Source: Alistipes indistinctus YIT 12060 (GTDB lineage Bacteria; Bacteroidota; Bacteroidia; Bacteroidales; Rikenellaceae). From it: a stretch of DNA of 64,000 nucleotides. The notes under the pieces are model-generated. The model ran no database searches, was not told the DNA's origin, and saw nothing but the letters and a program-made list of their open reading frames with translations. Positions 26,462 to 35,663 of this stretch are shown one piece after another. A program made the position numbers and the translations under genes. The stretch covers positions 1,922,001 to 1,986,000 of the forward strand of contig NZ_CP102250.1 in assembly GCF_025144995.1 (NCBI RefSeq), read 5' to 3'. The number at the start of each line of letters is the position of its first letter. Position 1 is the stretch's first letter.

Positions 26462-26890
26462 TTATTTCGGTATCGTTGTGCCCGCAGGGAAACTGTTGAA
26501 CCCTTCGGCGATCTTTTCGGCAATCTGGTCTACGGCGCCCGCCAGTTTTTTGCCGACCATCATTTTCATCATCATCGGCAGCTCGACGTCGAGTACGATT
26601 CGCATGCGCGTATCGGTTTCGGCCGCACTCACCAGCTGGAGCCAAAAGGTAAAGTCCATCGGCGAGCCGTCGGCGCCCGTCACCTTGATCAGTTTGTGCT
26701 CGACCTTCTCAATCATCTGCAGGTTGACCGTAAATCCCTGCACCTTGAACGAGCAGGTGTCCTCGGTGGCGCACCATCCTTCGACCTTGTCGCCCACCAC
26801 GGGCGTCAGGTGGTTGAAATCGGCCAACACGCCGTATACCGCCCGGGCGGGATGCAGGATTTGTACGTGTTTGCTTTCGTATCTTTCCAT
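26462..26890 (-). CDS. SRPBCC-fold (START-like) protein
   Basis: 142 residues with the start at ATG 26890 (MERYESKHVQILHPARAVYG). The frame continues upstream to 26962, but those residues look unrelated to the fold. The sequence runs as a helix-grip domain: polar N-terminal strand, VLADFNHLTPVVGDKVEGW, strands around CSFKVQGFTVNLQM, and a long C-terminal helix (VGKKLAGAVDQIAEKIAEGF). Such proteins bind hydrophobic ligands; the ligand is not evident. It follows pyrE after 90 bases on the same strand. Confidence 0.75.
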   Translation of the reverse strand: MERYESKHVQILHPARAVYGVLADFNHLTPVVGDKVEGWCATEDTCSFKVQGFTVNLQMIEKVEHKLIKVTGADGSPMDFTFWLQLVSAAETDTRMRIVLDVELPMMMKMMVGKKLAGAVDQIAEKIAEGFNSFPAGTTIPK

Positions 26891-26980
26891 TGTTTGGGGT
26901 AAAGTTAAGTAAGTTGGTACCGGGACCGTGCTACTGCGCAAAACGGACCGGACAACGGACAAACGGCTGCGGGATGCGGA

Positions 26981-27613
26981 TTATTTTTTCCACGAAGCCG
27001 GATCGCGCCTCCACTCTTTGAGTGTTTCCAGCTCGTCGGCGTGTACATAACCTTGTTCGATAGCCATTTCGATCATCGTGTTGTAGTTGCTCAGCGTATC
27101 GAGCCGCACGCCCGCCTCGGCGAAATTCTTCTCGGCGGCGGGGAAGCCGTAAGTGAAAATCGCCACCATGCCGAGCACTTCGCAGCCGGCTTTCTGTAAC
27201 GCTTCGACGGCGCTAAGGCTGCTGCCCCCGGTCGAGACGAGGTCCTCGATCACGACTACCTTCGCACCGGGCTTCACCTCGCCTTCGACCTGATTGGTCA
27301 GGCCGTGCGATTTGGGTGCGCTGCGCACATAGATAAAAGGTTTGCCCATCTTCTCGGCTACCAGCGCCCCGTGGGCGATCGCTCCGGTCGCGACGCCGGC
27401 CAGTACCTCGGCCTGCGGGTATTTTTCGGCGATCAGCGCGGCGAATGCCTCGTATACCTGTTTGCGCACGGCGGGGTAGGAGAGTATCTTGCGGTTGTCG
27501 CAGTAGATCGGCGAGTACCAGCCTGAGGCCCACGTAAAATGATTTGTCGGATTTAATTTAATTGCCTTAATTTGCAACAGGCTTCCGGCGATCTGTTTGG
27601 CGGAATCGTTCAT
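26981..27613 (-). CDS. pyrE: Orotate phosphoribosyltransferase
   Basis: 210 residues. It makes orotidine 5'-phosphate from orotate and PRPP in de novo pyrimidine synthesis. Visible motifs are FTWASGWYSPIYCDNRK near residues 28-45, the loop lysines in YVRSAPKSHGLTNQVEG, and the PRPP-binding VVVIEDLVSTGGSS. Length is normal. Its ATG is nine bases from the ATG of the divergent NUDIX gene, so its promoter must lie inside that gene. Confidence 0.95.
   Translation of the reverse strand: MNDSAKQIAGSLLQIKAIKLNPTNHFTWASGWYSPIYCDNRKILSYPAVRKQVYEAFAALIAEKYPQAEVLAGVATGAIAHGALVAEKMGKPFIYVRSAPKSHGLTNQVEGEVKPGAKVVVIEDLVSTGGSSLSAVEALQKAGCEVLGMVAIFTYGFPAAEKNFAEAGVRLDTLSNYNTMIEMAIEQGYVHADELETLKEWRRDPASWKK
27544..27574 (+). 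promoter_or_regulatory. Candidate promoter of the NUDIX gene, inside pyrE
   Basis: TTGT at 27544-27547 and TTAATTTG at 27567-27574 are separated by 19 bases; the -7 box departs from TAnnTTTG at one base. It lies in the first 70 bases of the divergent pyrE coding sequence. Confidence 0.4.
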
Positions 27614-27622
27614 TTTCGTGCT

Positions 27623-28228
27623 ATGTATAAAGTTTATATCGAAGACAACGTTGTGGTTTTCTCGGTACGGCCGGTTGGGGATCCTTCGTTCGTCACCTTC
27701 CGGCCCGCTGCGGGTGAGCCGCTTTCAGTGACAAAGTTGTTGCAAAAAGTTCAGAATAGCAAACGCCTTGCGGTGGTTTCGGACGATATCGAACAAGTTT
27801 TCGCCGATTTCCGCGCCTCGCAGCGCTTTATCGAGGCGGGCGGCGGCGTGACGGCCGATCCGCAGGGTAACCTGCTGCTGATCTTTCGTAACGGACGTTG
27901 GGACCTGCCCAAAGGCAAACTCGAACCGGGCGAACGGATCGAGGATTGCGCCGTGCGCGAGGTGGGCGAGGAGTGCGGCCTGTCGGGCCTGCAGCTCGGG
28001 GCTTTCGTTGCGCACACCTACCATTGTTACCGGATGCATGGCGAGTGGGTGCTCAAGCGTACGTCGTGGTACCGCATGCGTTACGGCGGTTCGCAGCGTC
28101 CGCAGCCGCAGACGGTCGAGGGAATTACCGAAGCGGTATGGGTGCCGCAGGCGGAACTGACTCCGAAACTGGAGAACACCTATTTCACGATCCGGGACGT
28201 ATTGACTGCCGCCGGATACGTGAAATAA
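27623..28228 (+). CDS. NUDIX hydrolase
   Basis: 201 residues from ATG 27623 (MYKVYIEDNVVVFSVRPVG). The Nudix box is complete: GKLEPGERIEDCAVREVGEECG, preceded by NGRWDLPKGK. The first 60 residues precede the Nudix fold and are typical of a Bacteroidota group. It hydrolyses a nucleoside-diphosphate-linked substrate that cannot be inferred from the motif. It is divergent from pyrE. Confidence 0.9.
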   Translation: MYKVYIEDNVVVFSVRPVGDPSFVTFRPAAGEPLSVTKLLQKVQNSKRLAVVSDDIEQVFADFRASQRFIEAGGGVTADPQGNLLLIFRNGRWDLPKGKLEPGERIEDCAVREVGEECGLSGLQLGAFVAHTYHCYRMHGEWVLKRTSWYRMRYGGSQRPQPQTVEGITEAVWVPQAELTPKLENTYFTIRDVLTAAGYVK

Positions 28229-28410
28229 AACCGGACACGGTCCTCAGACCGCATGTTCGGTGATGAGAACAGCCGGACGGAGATACCGAAAGAACGTTCC
28301 TTTTTTACTCCCTATGCGATCCTTTTCGTTGCTATAAAGGCAATAGAGCTTTTGAAGGTTGCGTTTAAGGGGTACGAAACATAACCGAACCGAATAAAAC
28401 CTCATAACAG

Positions 28411-30546
28411 ATGAAGAAAACGACAACCCTGCTGCTGGCGGGAGCCGTTGCGGCGCTTACGGTCGCGTGCGGCGACGGCGCAGGCAAAAAATCAGCCCCG
28501 ATGAAGATTGACAACTCGTTGACCGAAGCCGAAAAGAGCGCCGGTATCCTTACTCCCGAAGTGATGTGGAAGATGGGGCGCGTGGGCGGTTCCGTGGTGT
28601 CGCCCGACGGCGAAACCGTCCTCTATACGGTGAGCGATTACAGCATGAAAGACGATAAGAGCAGTACGCACATCTGGTCGGTGCCGACCGCCGGCGGGGA
28701 AGCCGTGCAGATCACCGACGGTGCGGGCAAAGAGTCGTCGATCCAGTGGGGCGACGACGGCAGCCGCATCTACTTCCTTTCGACGCGAAGCGGCGAGGCG
28801 CAGCTGTGGAGCGCCGCTCCCGACGGCAGCGACCTGCGCCAGCTTTCGGCCATCGAGGGCGGTATCGAAGGGTACGGCCTTTCGCCCAAAGGCGACAAAG
28901 TGTATTACATCAAGCGTGTCCAGGTCGAAAAACGCAAGTCGTCGGAGGTCTTCCCCGACCTGCCCGACTCGAAGGCGCTGATCTACGACGACCTGATGGC
29001 GCGTCACTGGGATTACTGGGACGACGGCAGTTACCTGCACCTGTTCGTTGCCGAGATGAAAGACGGCCGGATGGCCGAGGGGGTGGACATCATGCCGGGC
29101 GAGCCGTGGGATGCGCCGATGGCGCCCTATTTCGACGCGGCCGAGATCGCGTGGAACAACGCGGGCACGCAGTTGGCCTACACCTGCAAGAAGATGAAGG
29201 GCAAGCAGTACGCGCTCAGCACTAATTCCGACATTTATATTTACGACCTCGCTGCGGGGACGACCGTCAATATCACGGAAGGGATGATGGGTTACGACAA
29301 ATATCCCCGTTTTTCCCCGGATGACAGCATGGTGGCTTTTACCAGCATGGAGCGCGACGGTAACGAGTCGGACAAAGACCGCCTGTTCATCGCCGTGCTC
29401 GCCACGGGAGAGAAAAAATACCTGACCGAGAATTTCGATTACAATGCGGGCAACGTCACCTGGGACGGCAACGACAAACTTTGGTTCCTCTCGCCGATGC
29501 GGGCGACCTACCAGCTTTGCAAAGTGGGGACCGACGGTTCGCCGGTGGAGGTGGTCACCAGCGGCGCGCACGACCTGAACGCCTTTACGATGGGCGGGGG
29601 CAAACTCGTGGCCGAACTGACGACGCTCAGCACGCCTTCCGAACTGTTCGCCGTGAACCTGACCGACGGTATGCTTTCACAGCTGACCAATACGAACAAG
29701 GAGATTTACGACAATATCCGGATGGGCGAAGTGCGCGAGCGCTGGGTCAAGACCACCGACGGCAAACAGATGCTGACGTGGGTAATCCTGCCCCCCGATT
29801 TCGATTCGACCAAAACCTATCCTGTGCTGCTTTACTGCCAGGGCGGTCCGCAGAGTGTGGTGAGCCAGCGCTGGAGTTTCCGCTGGAATTTCCAGCTGAT
29901 GGCTGCGCAGGGCTATATCGTCGTGGCGCCGAACCGGCGCGGGCTGCCGTCGTTCGGGCAGGAGTGGCTCGACCAGATCTCGGGTGATTACAGCGGCCAG
30001 AACATTCGCGATTACCTCAGTGCGATCGACGACGTGGCGCGCGAACCGTGGGCCGACGAGACCCGGATGGGCTGCGTGGGCGCCAGCTACGGCGGCTATT
30101 CGGTCTACTTCCTGGCCGGCAACCACCAGAAACGTTTCAAAGCGTTCATCGCGCACTGCGGCATGTTCAACTTCGAAAGCATGTATTGCGGTACCGAGGA
30201 ACTGTGGTTCCCGAACAACGACCTCGGCGGTTCGTACTGGAGCGACAGTCCGGTGGCGAAACGTTCGTATGCCAACTCTCCGCACAAGTTCGTGAAGAAC
30301 TGGGACACGCCGATACTGATCTTCTCCGGGCTCAACGATTTCCGGATTCCGTACACCGAAAATCTGCAGGCGTATACGGCTGCGCAATTGATGGGTGTCC
30401 CGGCGCGGCTCGTCGCATTCGAAAACGAGGCGCACCAGGTGTTCAAACCGCAGAACTCGCTGGTTTGGCAGCGCGAATTTTTCGGCTGGCTCGACAAGTA
30501 TGTAAAGAATTCGCAGCAGGAGACCGCATCGGCGGCAAAACAATAG
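28411..30546 (+). CDS. S9-family peptidase lipoprotein (dipeptidyl/acylaminoacyl peptidase type)
   Basis: 711 residues with lipobox (TVAC, after a short signal peptide), so probably a periplasmic or outer-membrane lipoprotein. The N-terminal two thirds is a beta-propeller (repeats such as SPDGETVLYTVSDYSM, DDGSRIYFLSTRSGE, RFSPDDSMVAFTSMER). The C-terminal alpha/beta-hydrolase carries Ser559 in GASYGGY, Asp643 in GLNDFRIPY and His675 in NEAHQVF. Such enzymes usually release dipeptides or trim oligopeptides, which fits asaccharolytic or peptide-using gut Bacteroidales. It stands alone before a strong terminator. Confidence 0.92.
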   Translation: MKKTTTLLLAGAVAALTVACGDGAGKKSAPMKIDNSLTEAEKSAGILTPEVMWKMGRVGGSVVSPDGETVLYTVSDYSMKDDKSSTHIWSVPTAGGEAVQITDGAGKESSIQWGDDGSRIYFLSTRSGEAQLWSAAPDGSDLRQLSAIEGGIEGYGLSPKGDKVYYIKRVQVEKRKSSEVFPDLPDSKALIYDDLMARHWDYWDDGSYLHLFVAEMKDGRMAEGVDIMPGEPWDAPMAPYFDAAEIAWNNAGTQLAYTCKKMKGKQYALSTNSDIYIYDLAAGTTVNITEGMMGYDKYPRFSPDDSMVAFTSMERDGNESDKDRLFIAVLATGEKKYLTENFDYNAGNVTWDGNDKLWFLSPMRATYQLCKVGTDGSPVEVVTSGAHDLNAFTMGGGKLVAELTTLSTPSELFAVNLTDGMLSQLTNTNKEIYDNIRMGEVRERWVKTTDGKQMLTWVILPPDFDSTKTYPVLLYCQGGPQSVVSQRWSFRWNFQLMAAQGYIVVAPNRRGLPSFGQEWLDQISGDYSGQNIRDYLSAIDDVAREPWADETRMGCVGASYGGYSVYFLAGNHQKRFKAFIAHCGMFNFESMYCGTEELWFPNNDLGGSYWSDSPVAKRSYANSPHKFVKNWDTPILIFSGLNDFRIPYTENLQAYTAAQLMGVPARLVAFENEAHQVFKPQNSLVWQREFFGWLDKYVKNSQQETASAAKQ

Positions 30547-30616
30547 CCGCGGCAATATCGTCGGTTCCGGAAGTGCTCCGCTCTGGGGCGCGGCAGTTCT
30601 GCGGATAGATGCAAAT

Positions 30617-30657
30617 GAAACGAGGAGGGAAATCATTACGATTTCCCTCCTCGTTTT
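30617..30657. terminator. Bidirectional terminator between S9 peptidase and mdh
   Basis: A 13-bp perfect stem CGAGGAGGGAAAT/ATTTCCCTCCTCG (30621-30633 with 30641-30653) is flanked by AAA on the left and TTTT on the right. It can stop the converging peptidase and mdh transcripts. Confidence 0.85.
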
Positions 30658-30787
30658 GTTCCGGTTGTACGTTTTAAGCTGTTGCACGGTGTTGCCGTGC
30701 TTCAGGAACAGGGTGTAGGCCGGTCTGTTCCGTATCCGAACTTCGTTTGCGTTCCTGTCTTGGACAGAACCAGGGCCGGATGCCGCG

Positions 30788-31786
30788 TTAGTCGATATTC
30801 GGGTTCAGCGCATGCCACTCCTTGACGGGGGGCAGTACGCCCATTGCGATCACTTCGTCGCGCAACTGGCAGAGGTGTTTGTAGCTCTCCTCGAGTGTTT
30901 TCATCTCCTCTGCCGAGCCTTTGACAGCGTTGTAATGTACGCCGTCTTTGGTGATCGAAGTCTCCATGGCCATCATGATGTGGTTGAACCCTTCGGAGTG
31001 GACATAAACTCCGGCAGGCCAGCGGAACGCCTCTCCGCCCATGGCTGCTGCGATCATTTCGATCGAGAGGTAGGCCGGGCTCTGGAACGACGAGCGGCCG
31101 CGTAGGTCGATGATATGCTTGCCGCCCTGTATCACCCGCTGGCGCAGCGCTTCCCAGTCGCCGGCGGGAATCTGCGTACCGATCAGCTCGGAGAGCTTCT
31201 TGCCGTGGAGTTCGGTCGTCGAGGCGAAGACGGCCATCTGTTCCCCGTGGCCTCCATAGGTACGGCAGTTCTTGATTTCCGAGGCGGGCATGCTGAAATA
31301 TTTGGCCAGCTCGCTTCTCAGGCGCGTGCTGTCGAGTGCCGCGAGCGTCGAAACCTGCGTCGGCTTGAGGCCCGAATAGAGCAGCGTAATAAGGCCTGTG
31401 ATGTCGGCCGGGTTGAAGATCACCACCACATGCTTTACGTCGGGGCAGTAGGTTTTGATGTCCTTGCCGAGCTGCTCTGCGATCTGTGCATTGCCCTTGA
31501 GCAGGTCTTCGCGCGTCATGCCGGCCTTGCGGGCTGCACCGCCCGACGAGACGATGTATTTCGCATCCTTGAACGCTTCTGCGATATCCGAGGTGAAGGT
31601 GAGGTTCACATTTTCGAAGCCGCAGTGGAACAGCTCTTCGGCGACGCCTTCGAGGGCCGGTGCGAACGGGTCGTAGAGACAGATGTTCGGGGTGAGGCGC
31701 ATCATCATTGCGGTCTGCGCCATGTTCGAACCGATCATGCCGGCGGCGCCCACGATGGTCAGTTTTTCTTCGGTCAGGAATTTCAT
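30788..31786 (-). CDS. mdh: Malate dehydrogenase (LDH/MDH superfamily)
   Basis: 332 residues. An N-terminal NAD-binding loop TIVGAAGMIGSN leads the Rossmann fold, and the later substrate-binding and catalytic part contains LDSTRLRSELA and the catalytic His in TYGGHGEQM. It interconverts malate and oxaloacetate; in fermentative Bacteroidales it serves the reductive branch to succinate. Substrate choice between malate and lactate is inferred from resemblance to known Bacteroidales malate dehydrogenases. It is converged upon by the S9 gene and separated from it by the terminator at 30617. Confidence 0.85.
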   Translation of the reverse strand: MKFLTEEKLTIVGAAGMIGSNMAQTAMMMRLTPNICLYDPFAPALEGVAEELFHCGFENVNLTFTSDIAEAFKDAKYIVSSGGAARKAGMTREDLLKGNAQIAEQLGKDIKTYCPDVKHVVVIFNPADITGLITLLYSGLKPTQVSTLAALDSTRLRSELAKYFSMPASEIKNCRTYGGHGEQMAVFASTTELHGKKLSELIGTQIPAGDWEALRQRVIQGGKHIIDLRGRSSFQSPAYLSIEMIAAAMGGEAFRWPAGVYVHSEGFNHIMMAMETSITKDGVHYNAVKGSAEEMKTLEESYKHLCQLRDEVIAMGVLPPVKEWHALNPNID

Positions 31787-31835
31787 GTTGGTTCTGTTAT
31801 TTTGATTAAACGATTTGTCTGTCTGTTTCCGGCAG

Positions 31836-31843
31836 CGAAGATA
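31836..31843 (-). promoter_or_regulatory. Candidate -7 box for mdh
   Basis: Read on the minus strand it is TATCTTCG, one base from TAnnTTTG, 49 bases before the mdh ATG. Confidence 0.4.
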
Positions 31844-31999
31844 GCGACCCGCAGGCCGCCGCGTTTATCAGAAATGGTAATCTGCGATAAAGCGCGGTTA
31901 TACCCTTGTGCTTTCCCGCCTCCGGGAGGCCCGGGCGAAACCACTGTCCCGGACATTTTCCGTTTACGCCGGGTGCCGCTGCCGGTACGATGCGAACCG

Positions 32000-34045
32000 T
32001 TAATTCACCGACGGCAGGAACGAATAGTTTTTCGAATAGCGCATCATCTGGTCCGGATAGTCTTCGGTGTATTCGACCGTGACGTCGACGATCTCGCCGT
32101 TCTCCATAACCGGTTTGTAGACCGGATTGACGAATCCGCTGAACGGTTCGATATGCAGTTTTCCGTAGCGTGCGAGTACTTCGTCGTGCAGTTTTTGATC
32201 CACTTTCACGCCGTAATTCTCGACGAGCGCCTTGCCGGCGGCATAGTCGCCTTCGCTCTTGATGCGCTGGATTTCATGCAACATATCGCCGAACAGGCCG
32301 CGCAACTTTTCGTAGTCGGTAATCTCGATGTAGGTCTTGCCGTCGCGCTCCACCTTTTTGATGACGGCTTCGCCGCCGCCCTGCTGCCCTTTTTCATAGC
32401 ACCACATCGCGATCAGCATCCGGTTGCGCATATGCGCCTCTTCGACGTCCTTGCCCGGTTGGATGCGGGCCAGTTGCGTCATCATACCGTTGAGGATATA
32501 ACGCAAATACTGTGCCTTGGCTACGTCGAACGACGGGACGAGTCCGAGCTCGGCCAGCTTCGGGTCGCCGAGGTAGTAGAGGGCGAAAAGGTCTGCGCGG
32601 GCCTCTTCGAGCGTCGAGCCGTAATTTTTCAGTGCATCGGTCTTCACGCCCGGAGCCAGCTGGCCCGAACCGTGGCCGAGGCATTCGTGCAGGTCGGTAT
32701 GCAGATCGTCGCCCAGCGAACCGTATTTTTTCTGGAGCTCGATGTCGGCCGGGTCGGGGATGAACTCTTCGAGGAAGCCGTTGCCTTTGGCCGCCTCGGT
32801 GTAAGCGTGCGTAATGTTCTGGATCGTCACCGATTTGGAACCGTAGTCTTTGCGGATCCAGTCGGCATTGGGCAGGTTGATGCCGATCGGGGTAGCCGGG
32901 AAGCAATCGCCGCCGAGCATCGTGGCGGTGATGACCTTCGCGGATACGCCCTTCACCTTCTCTTTGCGGTATTTCGGGTCGATCGGCGAGTGGTCCTCGA
33001 ACCATTGCGCCTCGGCGCTGATCGTTTCGGTGCGTCGCGTCGCCTCCTCGTCGCGGAAGTTCACGAGGCTTTCCCACGAGGCGCGGTAGCCCAGCGGGTC
33101 TCCGTACGTTTCGATGAAGCCGTTGACGAAATCGACTTTCGAGAGGGTGTCCTGCACCCAGGAGATACTATAGGTGTCGAATTGCGAAAGGTCGCCCGAA
33201 CGGTAATAGCCGATCAGCTCGTCGATCGTCCGTTTCTGTGCTCCTTTAGCCACTCCGGAGGCCTGCTCGAGCCAGTAAACGATCTTCTCGATCGCGGACG
33301 AGTACATGCCGTCCACTTTCCACACTTTTTCCACCAGCTTGCCGTCCTCTTTGACCAGCTTGCTGTTCAGGCCGTATGAAATGGGGGTGCTGTCGCGGTG
33401 GTCGATCAGTTTGCCATAATAGGCTTCCACCTCTTTTTGCGTCACGCCTTCGTAATAGTTGTTGGCCGAGGTGGCGATCATATCCTCTCCGGCAGCCTGG
33501 TTCGTCCGTTTGGGGAAGAGCTCCGGGTCGAACATCACCGGCTTGATCTCGGTCACGACGGCCGCAACGGACGGTGTGAAGTCCTGCGGAAAATATTCGG
33601 CGGGTGTGCCGGCGACCAGTTCGTCGAAGTAGCTTTCGGAAAATTCGGGCAGGAACTTGTCGAGCGAATAGTGGTGGTGTATGCCGTTGGCGAACCACAC
33701 TTTCTTCAGGTATTTTTCGAATTTCCCGAAATCCTCGCTCGTGCGGTCGCCCGTGTAGCCCTGCTCGATCGCTTCGAGCGTGCGGCGGATGCGCAGGTTG
33801 TAGCGGCCGTTTTGGTCGAAAAAGATATCGCGTCCGCAGAGTGCGGCTTGGTTCAGGTAATAGATCAGCTTTTTCTCCTCCAACGAGAGGGTGTCGAAGC
33901 CCGGTACCTGGTAGCGCAGCACTTTGATGTCGTCGAAACGGTCCACTACCCAGTTGAACTTCTCTTCGGCCCGGGGCTTGGTTTTGCAGGCGTTCATGCC
34001 TGCCGCGAGGGTTATCATCATGGTCAGAATAACGGTATTTTTCAT
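32000..34045 (-). CDS. Family M49 dipeptidyl-peptidase III-type metallopeptidase, lipoprotein
   Basis: 681 residues with a signal peptide and lipobox NACK (MNAC). The M49 zinc motif HECLGH is at about residues 453-458, with the downstream Glu region [16 protein letters not shown], so it has the two-Glu, two-His zinc site of DPP III. DPP III removes dipeptides from peptide N-termini. An ATG at 34045 is preferred to the GTG three codons upstream. Bacterial members are sometimes wrongly named dihydrofolate reductase in databases, which the sequence does not support. It is divergent from panC. Confidence 0.9.
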   Translation of the reverse strand: MKNTVILTMMITLAAGMNACKTKPRAEEKFNWVVDRFDDIKVLRYQVPGFDTLSLEEKKLIYYLNQAALCGRDIFFDQNGRYNLRIRRTLEAIEQGYTGDRTSEDFGKFEKYLKKVWFANGIHHHYSLDKFLPEFSESYFDELVAGTPAEYFPQDFTPSVAAVVTEIKPVMFDPELFPKRTNQAAGEDMIATSANNYYEGVTQKEVEAYYGKLIDHRDSTPISYGLNSKLVKEDGKLVEKVWKVDGMYSSAIEKIVYWLEQASGVAKGAQKRTIDELIGYYRSGDLSQFDTYSISWVQDTLSKVDFVNGFIETYGDPLGYRASWESLVNFRDEEATRRTETISAEAQWFEDHSPIDPKYRKEKVKGVSAKVITATMLGGDCFPATPIGINLPNADWIRKDYGSKSVTIQNITHAYTEAAKGNGFLEEFIPDPADIELQKKYGSLGDDLHTDLHECLGHGSGQLAPGVKTDALKNYGSTLEEARADLFALYYLGDPKLAELGLVPSFDVAKAQYLRYILNGMMTQLARIQPGKDVEEAHMRNRMLIAMWCYEKGQQGGGEAVIKKVERDGKTYIEITDYEKLRGLFGDMLHEIQRIKSEGDYAAGKALVENYGVKVDQKLHDEVLARYGKLHIEPFSGFVNPVYKPVMENGEIVDVTVEYTEDYPDQMMRYSKNYSFLPSVN

Positions 34046-34069
34046 CGGATTCACAGGTTCGGTTGTTCA

Positions 34070-34077
34070 CAAAGGTA
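34070..34077 (-). promoter_or_regulatory. -7 box of the M49 peptidase gene
   Basis: On the minus strand it reads TACCTTTG, 25 bases before the ATG. It lies back to back with the panC promoter. Confidence 0.55.
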
Positions 34078-34097
34078 TTATTTTTGGGCGAAAAATG

Positions 34098-34129
34098 TTG
34101 GATAAATCTAAATCTAATTTCTACCTTTG
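34098..34129 (+). promoter_or_regulatory. Promoter of panCD
   Basis: TTGG at 34098-34101 and TACCTTTG at 34122-34129 are separated by 20 bases. The start would be near 34136, 38 bases before panC. Confidence 0.7.
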
Positions 34130-34173
34130 CGGAACCCTTTCGGGGGCTATTAAAAACTAAAGCGATCGATCCG

Positions 34174-35022
34174 ATGCAGGTTTTCAACAGGGGTGCCGAA
34201 CTCTCCGCCGCCTTGGGTAATGAAAAGGTACTCACCGGCTTCGTTCCTACGATGGGCGCGCTGCACGAGGGGCACGTTTCGTTGGTCGAACGCTGCCGCC
34301 GCGAGTGCCGTCGGGTGGTGGTGAGCGTCTTCGTCAATCCCACGCAATTTAATGATCCGGCCGATTTGCGCAGTTATCCGCGCAATCTGGAAGCCGACCT
34401 GAAGCTGCTCGAGGCAGCCGGCGCCGACTTCGTTTATGCCCCTTCGGTCGAGGATGTCTATCCCGAGCCCGATACGCGGCAGTTCGATTTCGGACAGACC
34501 GACAAGGTGATGGAGGGCGCGCACCGTCCGGGCCATTTCAACGGTGTGGCGCAGGTGGTGAGCCGCCTGTTCGCGATCGTGCAGCCCGATAAGGCTTATT
34601 TCGGCGAGAAGGATTTTCAGCAGATCGCGGTGATCCGGGCCATGGTACGCCAGTTGCAGATTCCGGTTCAGATCGTGCCGTGCCCGATCGTACGGGGGGC
34701 GGACGGTCTGGCGCTCAGTTCGCGCAATGCGCTGTTGACGGCGGAACACCGTGCTGCGGCACCGCAGATTTATGCGGCCCTGAAAGCGGGTGTCGAATTT
34801 TCGCGTACGGCGACGGTGGCCCAGACCGAGAGGTTCGTTACCGAGCGGATCGACAGCGATCCGCTGCTGAAAGTGGAATATTTCCAGATCGTCGATGCCG
34901 ATACATTGCTGCCGCTGGACCAGTGGCGGGAGGGTGTCGCGACGCGGGGCTGTGCGGCCGTGCAGGCCGGTGCCGTGAGGCTGATCGATAATGTGGGCGG
35001 TTACGGCCCCTACGATAAATAA
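34174..35022 (+). CDS. panC: Pantothenate synthetase
   Basis: 282 residues. It condenses pantoate and beta-alanine with ATP to pantothenate. The start is ATG 34174 ([15 protein letters not shown]); the open frame upstream of it contains the promoter. ATP-binding motifs are [12 protein letters not shown] (HxGH class) and the KMSKS-like region GLALSSRN. Full length. panD follows after 16 bases, so the two genes provide both the enzyme and its beta-alanine substrate. Confidence 0.95.
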   Translation: MQVFNRGAELSAALGNEKVLTGFVPTMGALHEGHVSLVERCRRECRRVVVSVFVNPTQFNDPADLRSYPRNLEADLKLLEAAGADFVYAPSVEDVYPEPDTRQFDFGQTDKVMEGAHRPGHFNGVAQVVSRLFAIVQPDKAYFGEKDFQQIAVIRAMVRQLQIPVQIVPCPIVRGADGLALSSRNALLTAEHRAAAPQIYAALKAGVEFSRTATVAQTERFVTERIDSDPLLKVEYFQIVDADTLLPLDQWREGVATRGCAAVQAGAVRLIDNVGGYGPYDK

Positions 35023-35038
35023 TCGAAATTTTGCAGAC

Positions 35039-35392
35039 ATGCAGATAGAGGTATTGAAATCGAAAATTCATCGGGTGACCATCACGCAGGCCAACTTGGA
35101 CTATGTGGGGAGCATCACGATCGATGAAGACCTGCTCGACGCGGCGAATATGATCGCGGGCGAAAAGGTGCAGATCGTCAACGTCAACAACGGCGAACGT
35201 CTCGAGACTTATATCATTAAGGGGGAGCGCGGCAGCGGCGCGGTTTGCCTGAACGGTCCCGCCGCGCGCAGGTGCGTGGTGGGTGACGTGGTGATTATCA
35301 TTTCGTACGCGCTGCTCGGCTTCGAGGAGGCCAAGGGCTTCAAACCCTGGGTGGTCTTTCCCGATACGGCGACCAACAAACTGGTGCGGTAA
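35039..35392 (+). CDS. panD: Aspartate 1-decarboxylase
   Basis: 117 residues. It makes beta-alanine from aspartate using a pyruvoyl cofactor created by self-cleavage at Gly24-Ser25 (YVGSIT). Conserved neighbours are [16 protein letters not shown] and, later, GAAxx-like [22 protein letters not shown] 35039, 16 bases after panC. Confidence 0.95.
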   Translation: MQIEVLKSKIHRVTITQANLDYVGSITIDEDLLDAANMIAGEKVQIVNVNNGERLETYIIKGERGSGAVCLNGPAARRCVVGDVVIIISYALLGFEEAKGFKPWVVFPDTATNKLVR

Positions 35393-35498
35393 TTCGTTCC
35401 GGTGTGGTCCGCAGGGTTTTCTTGCCAGAGGACGGACAGCAACGGGCGAAACGAGGTCCGGACGGCCCGGAAACGGCAACCGTCGAAATACGAAACAG

Positions 35499-35526
35499 GA
35501 GCGCTCCCGGGAGGGAGCGCTTTTTT
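35499..35526 (+). terminator. Terminator after panCD
   Basis: GCGCTCCC-GGGA-GGGAGCGC (35501-35520) is followed by TTTTTTG. Confidence 0.9.
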
Positions 35527-35631
35527 GTTTGATATTCCTGCGGCAGCCGTTCGTCCCGGCGATGGTCGTGGTTTTCCGGAGTAAAGGGGATGATTCTGCC
35601 GGGAAAGTGATGTCCATTCGGAAATAAATCT

Positions 35632-35639
35632 TATTTTTG
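35632..35639 (+). promoter_or_regulatory. Candidate -7 box for the antiporter gene
   Basis: TATTTTTG lies 25 bases before the ATG; the upstream TTG element is not evident. Confidence 0.45.
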
Positions 35640-35663
35640 TTCAACACCTCCCTTCGATAGCTT

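Noticed and set aside
31115-33379. 754-residue open frame opposite the M49 peptidase and mdh
   Set aside because: It has no domain pattern and mirrors the codon bias of the real genes on the other strand, a usual artefact in GC-rich sequence.
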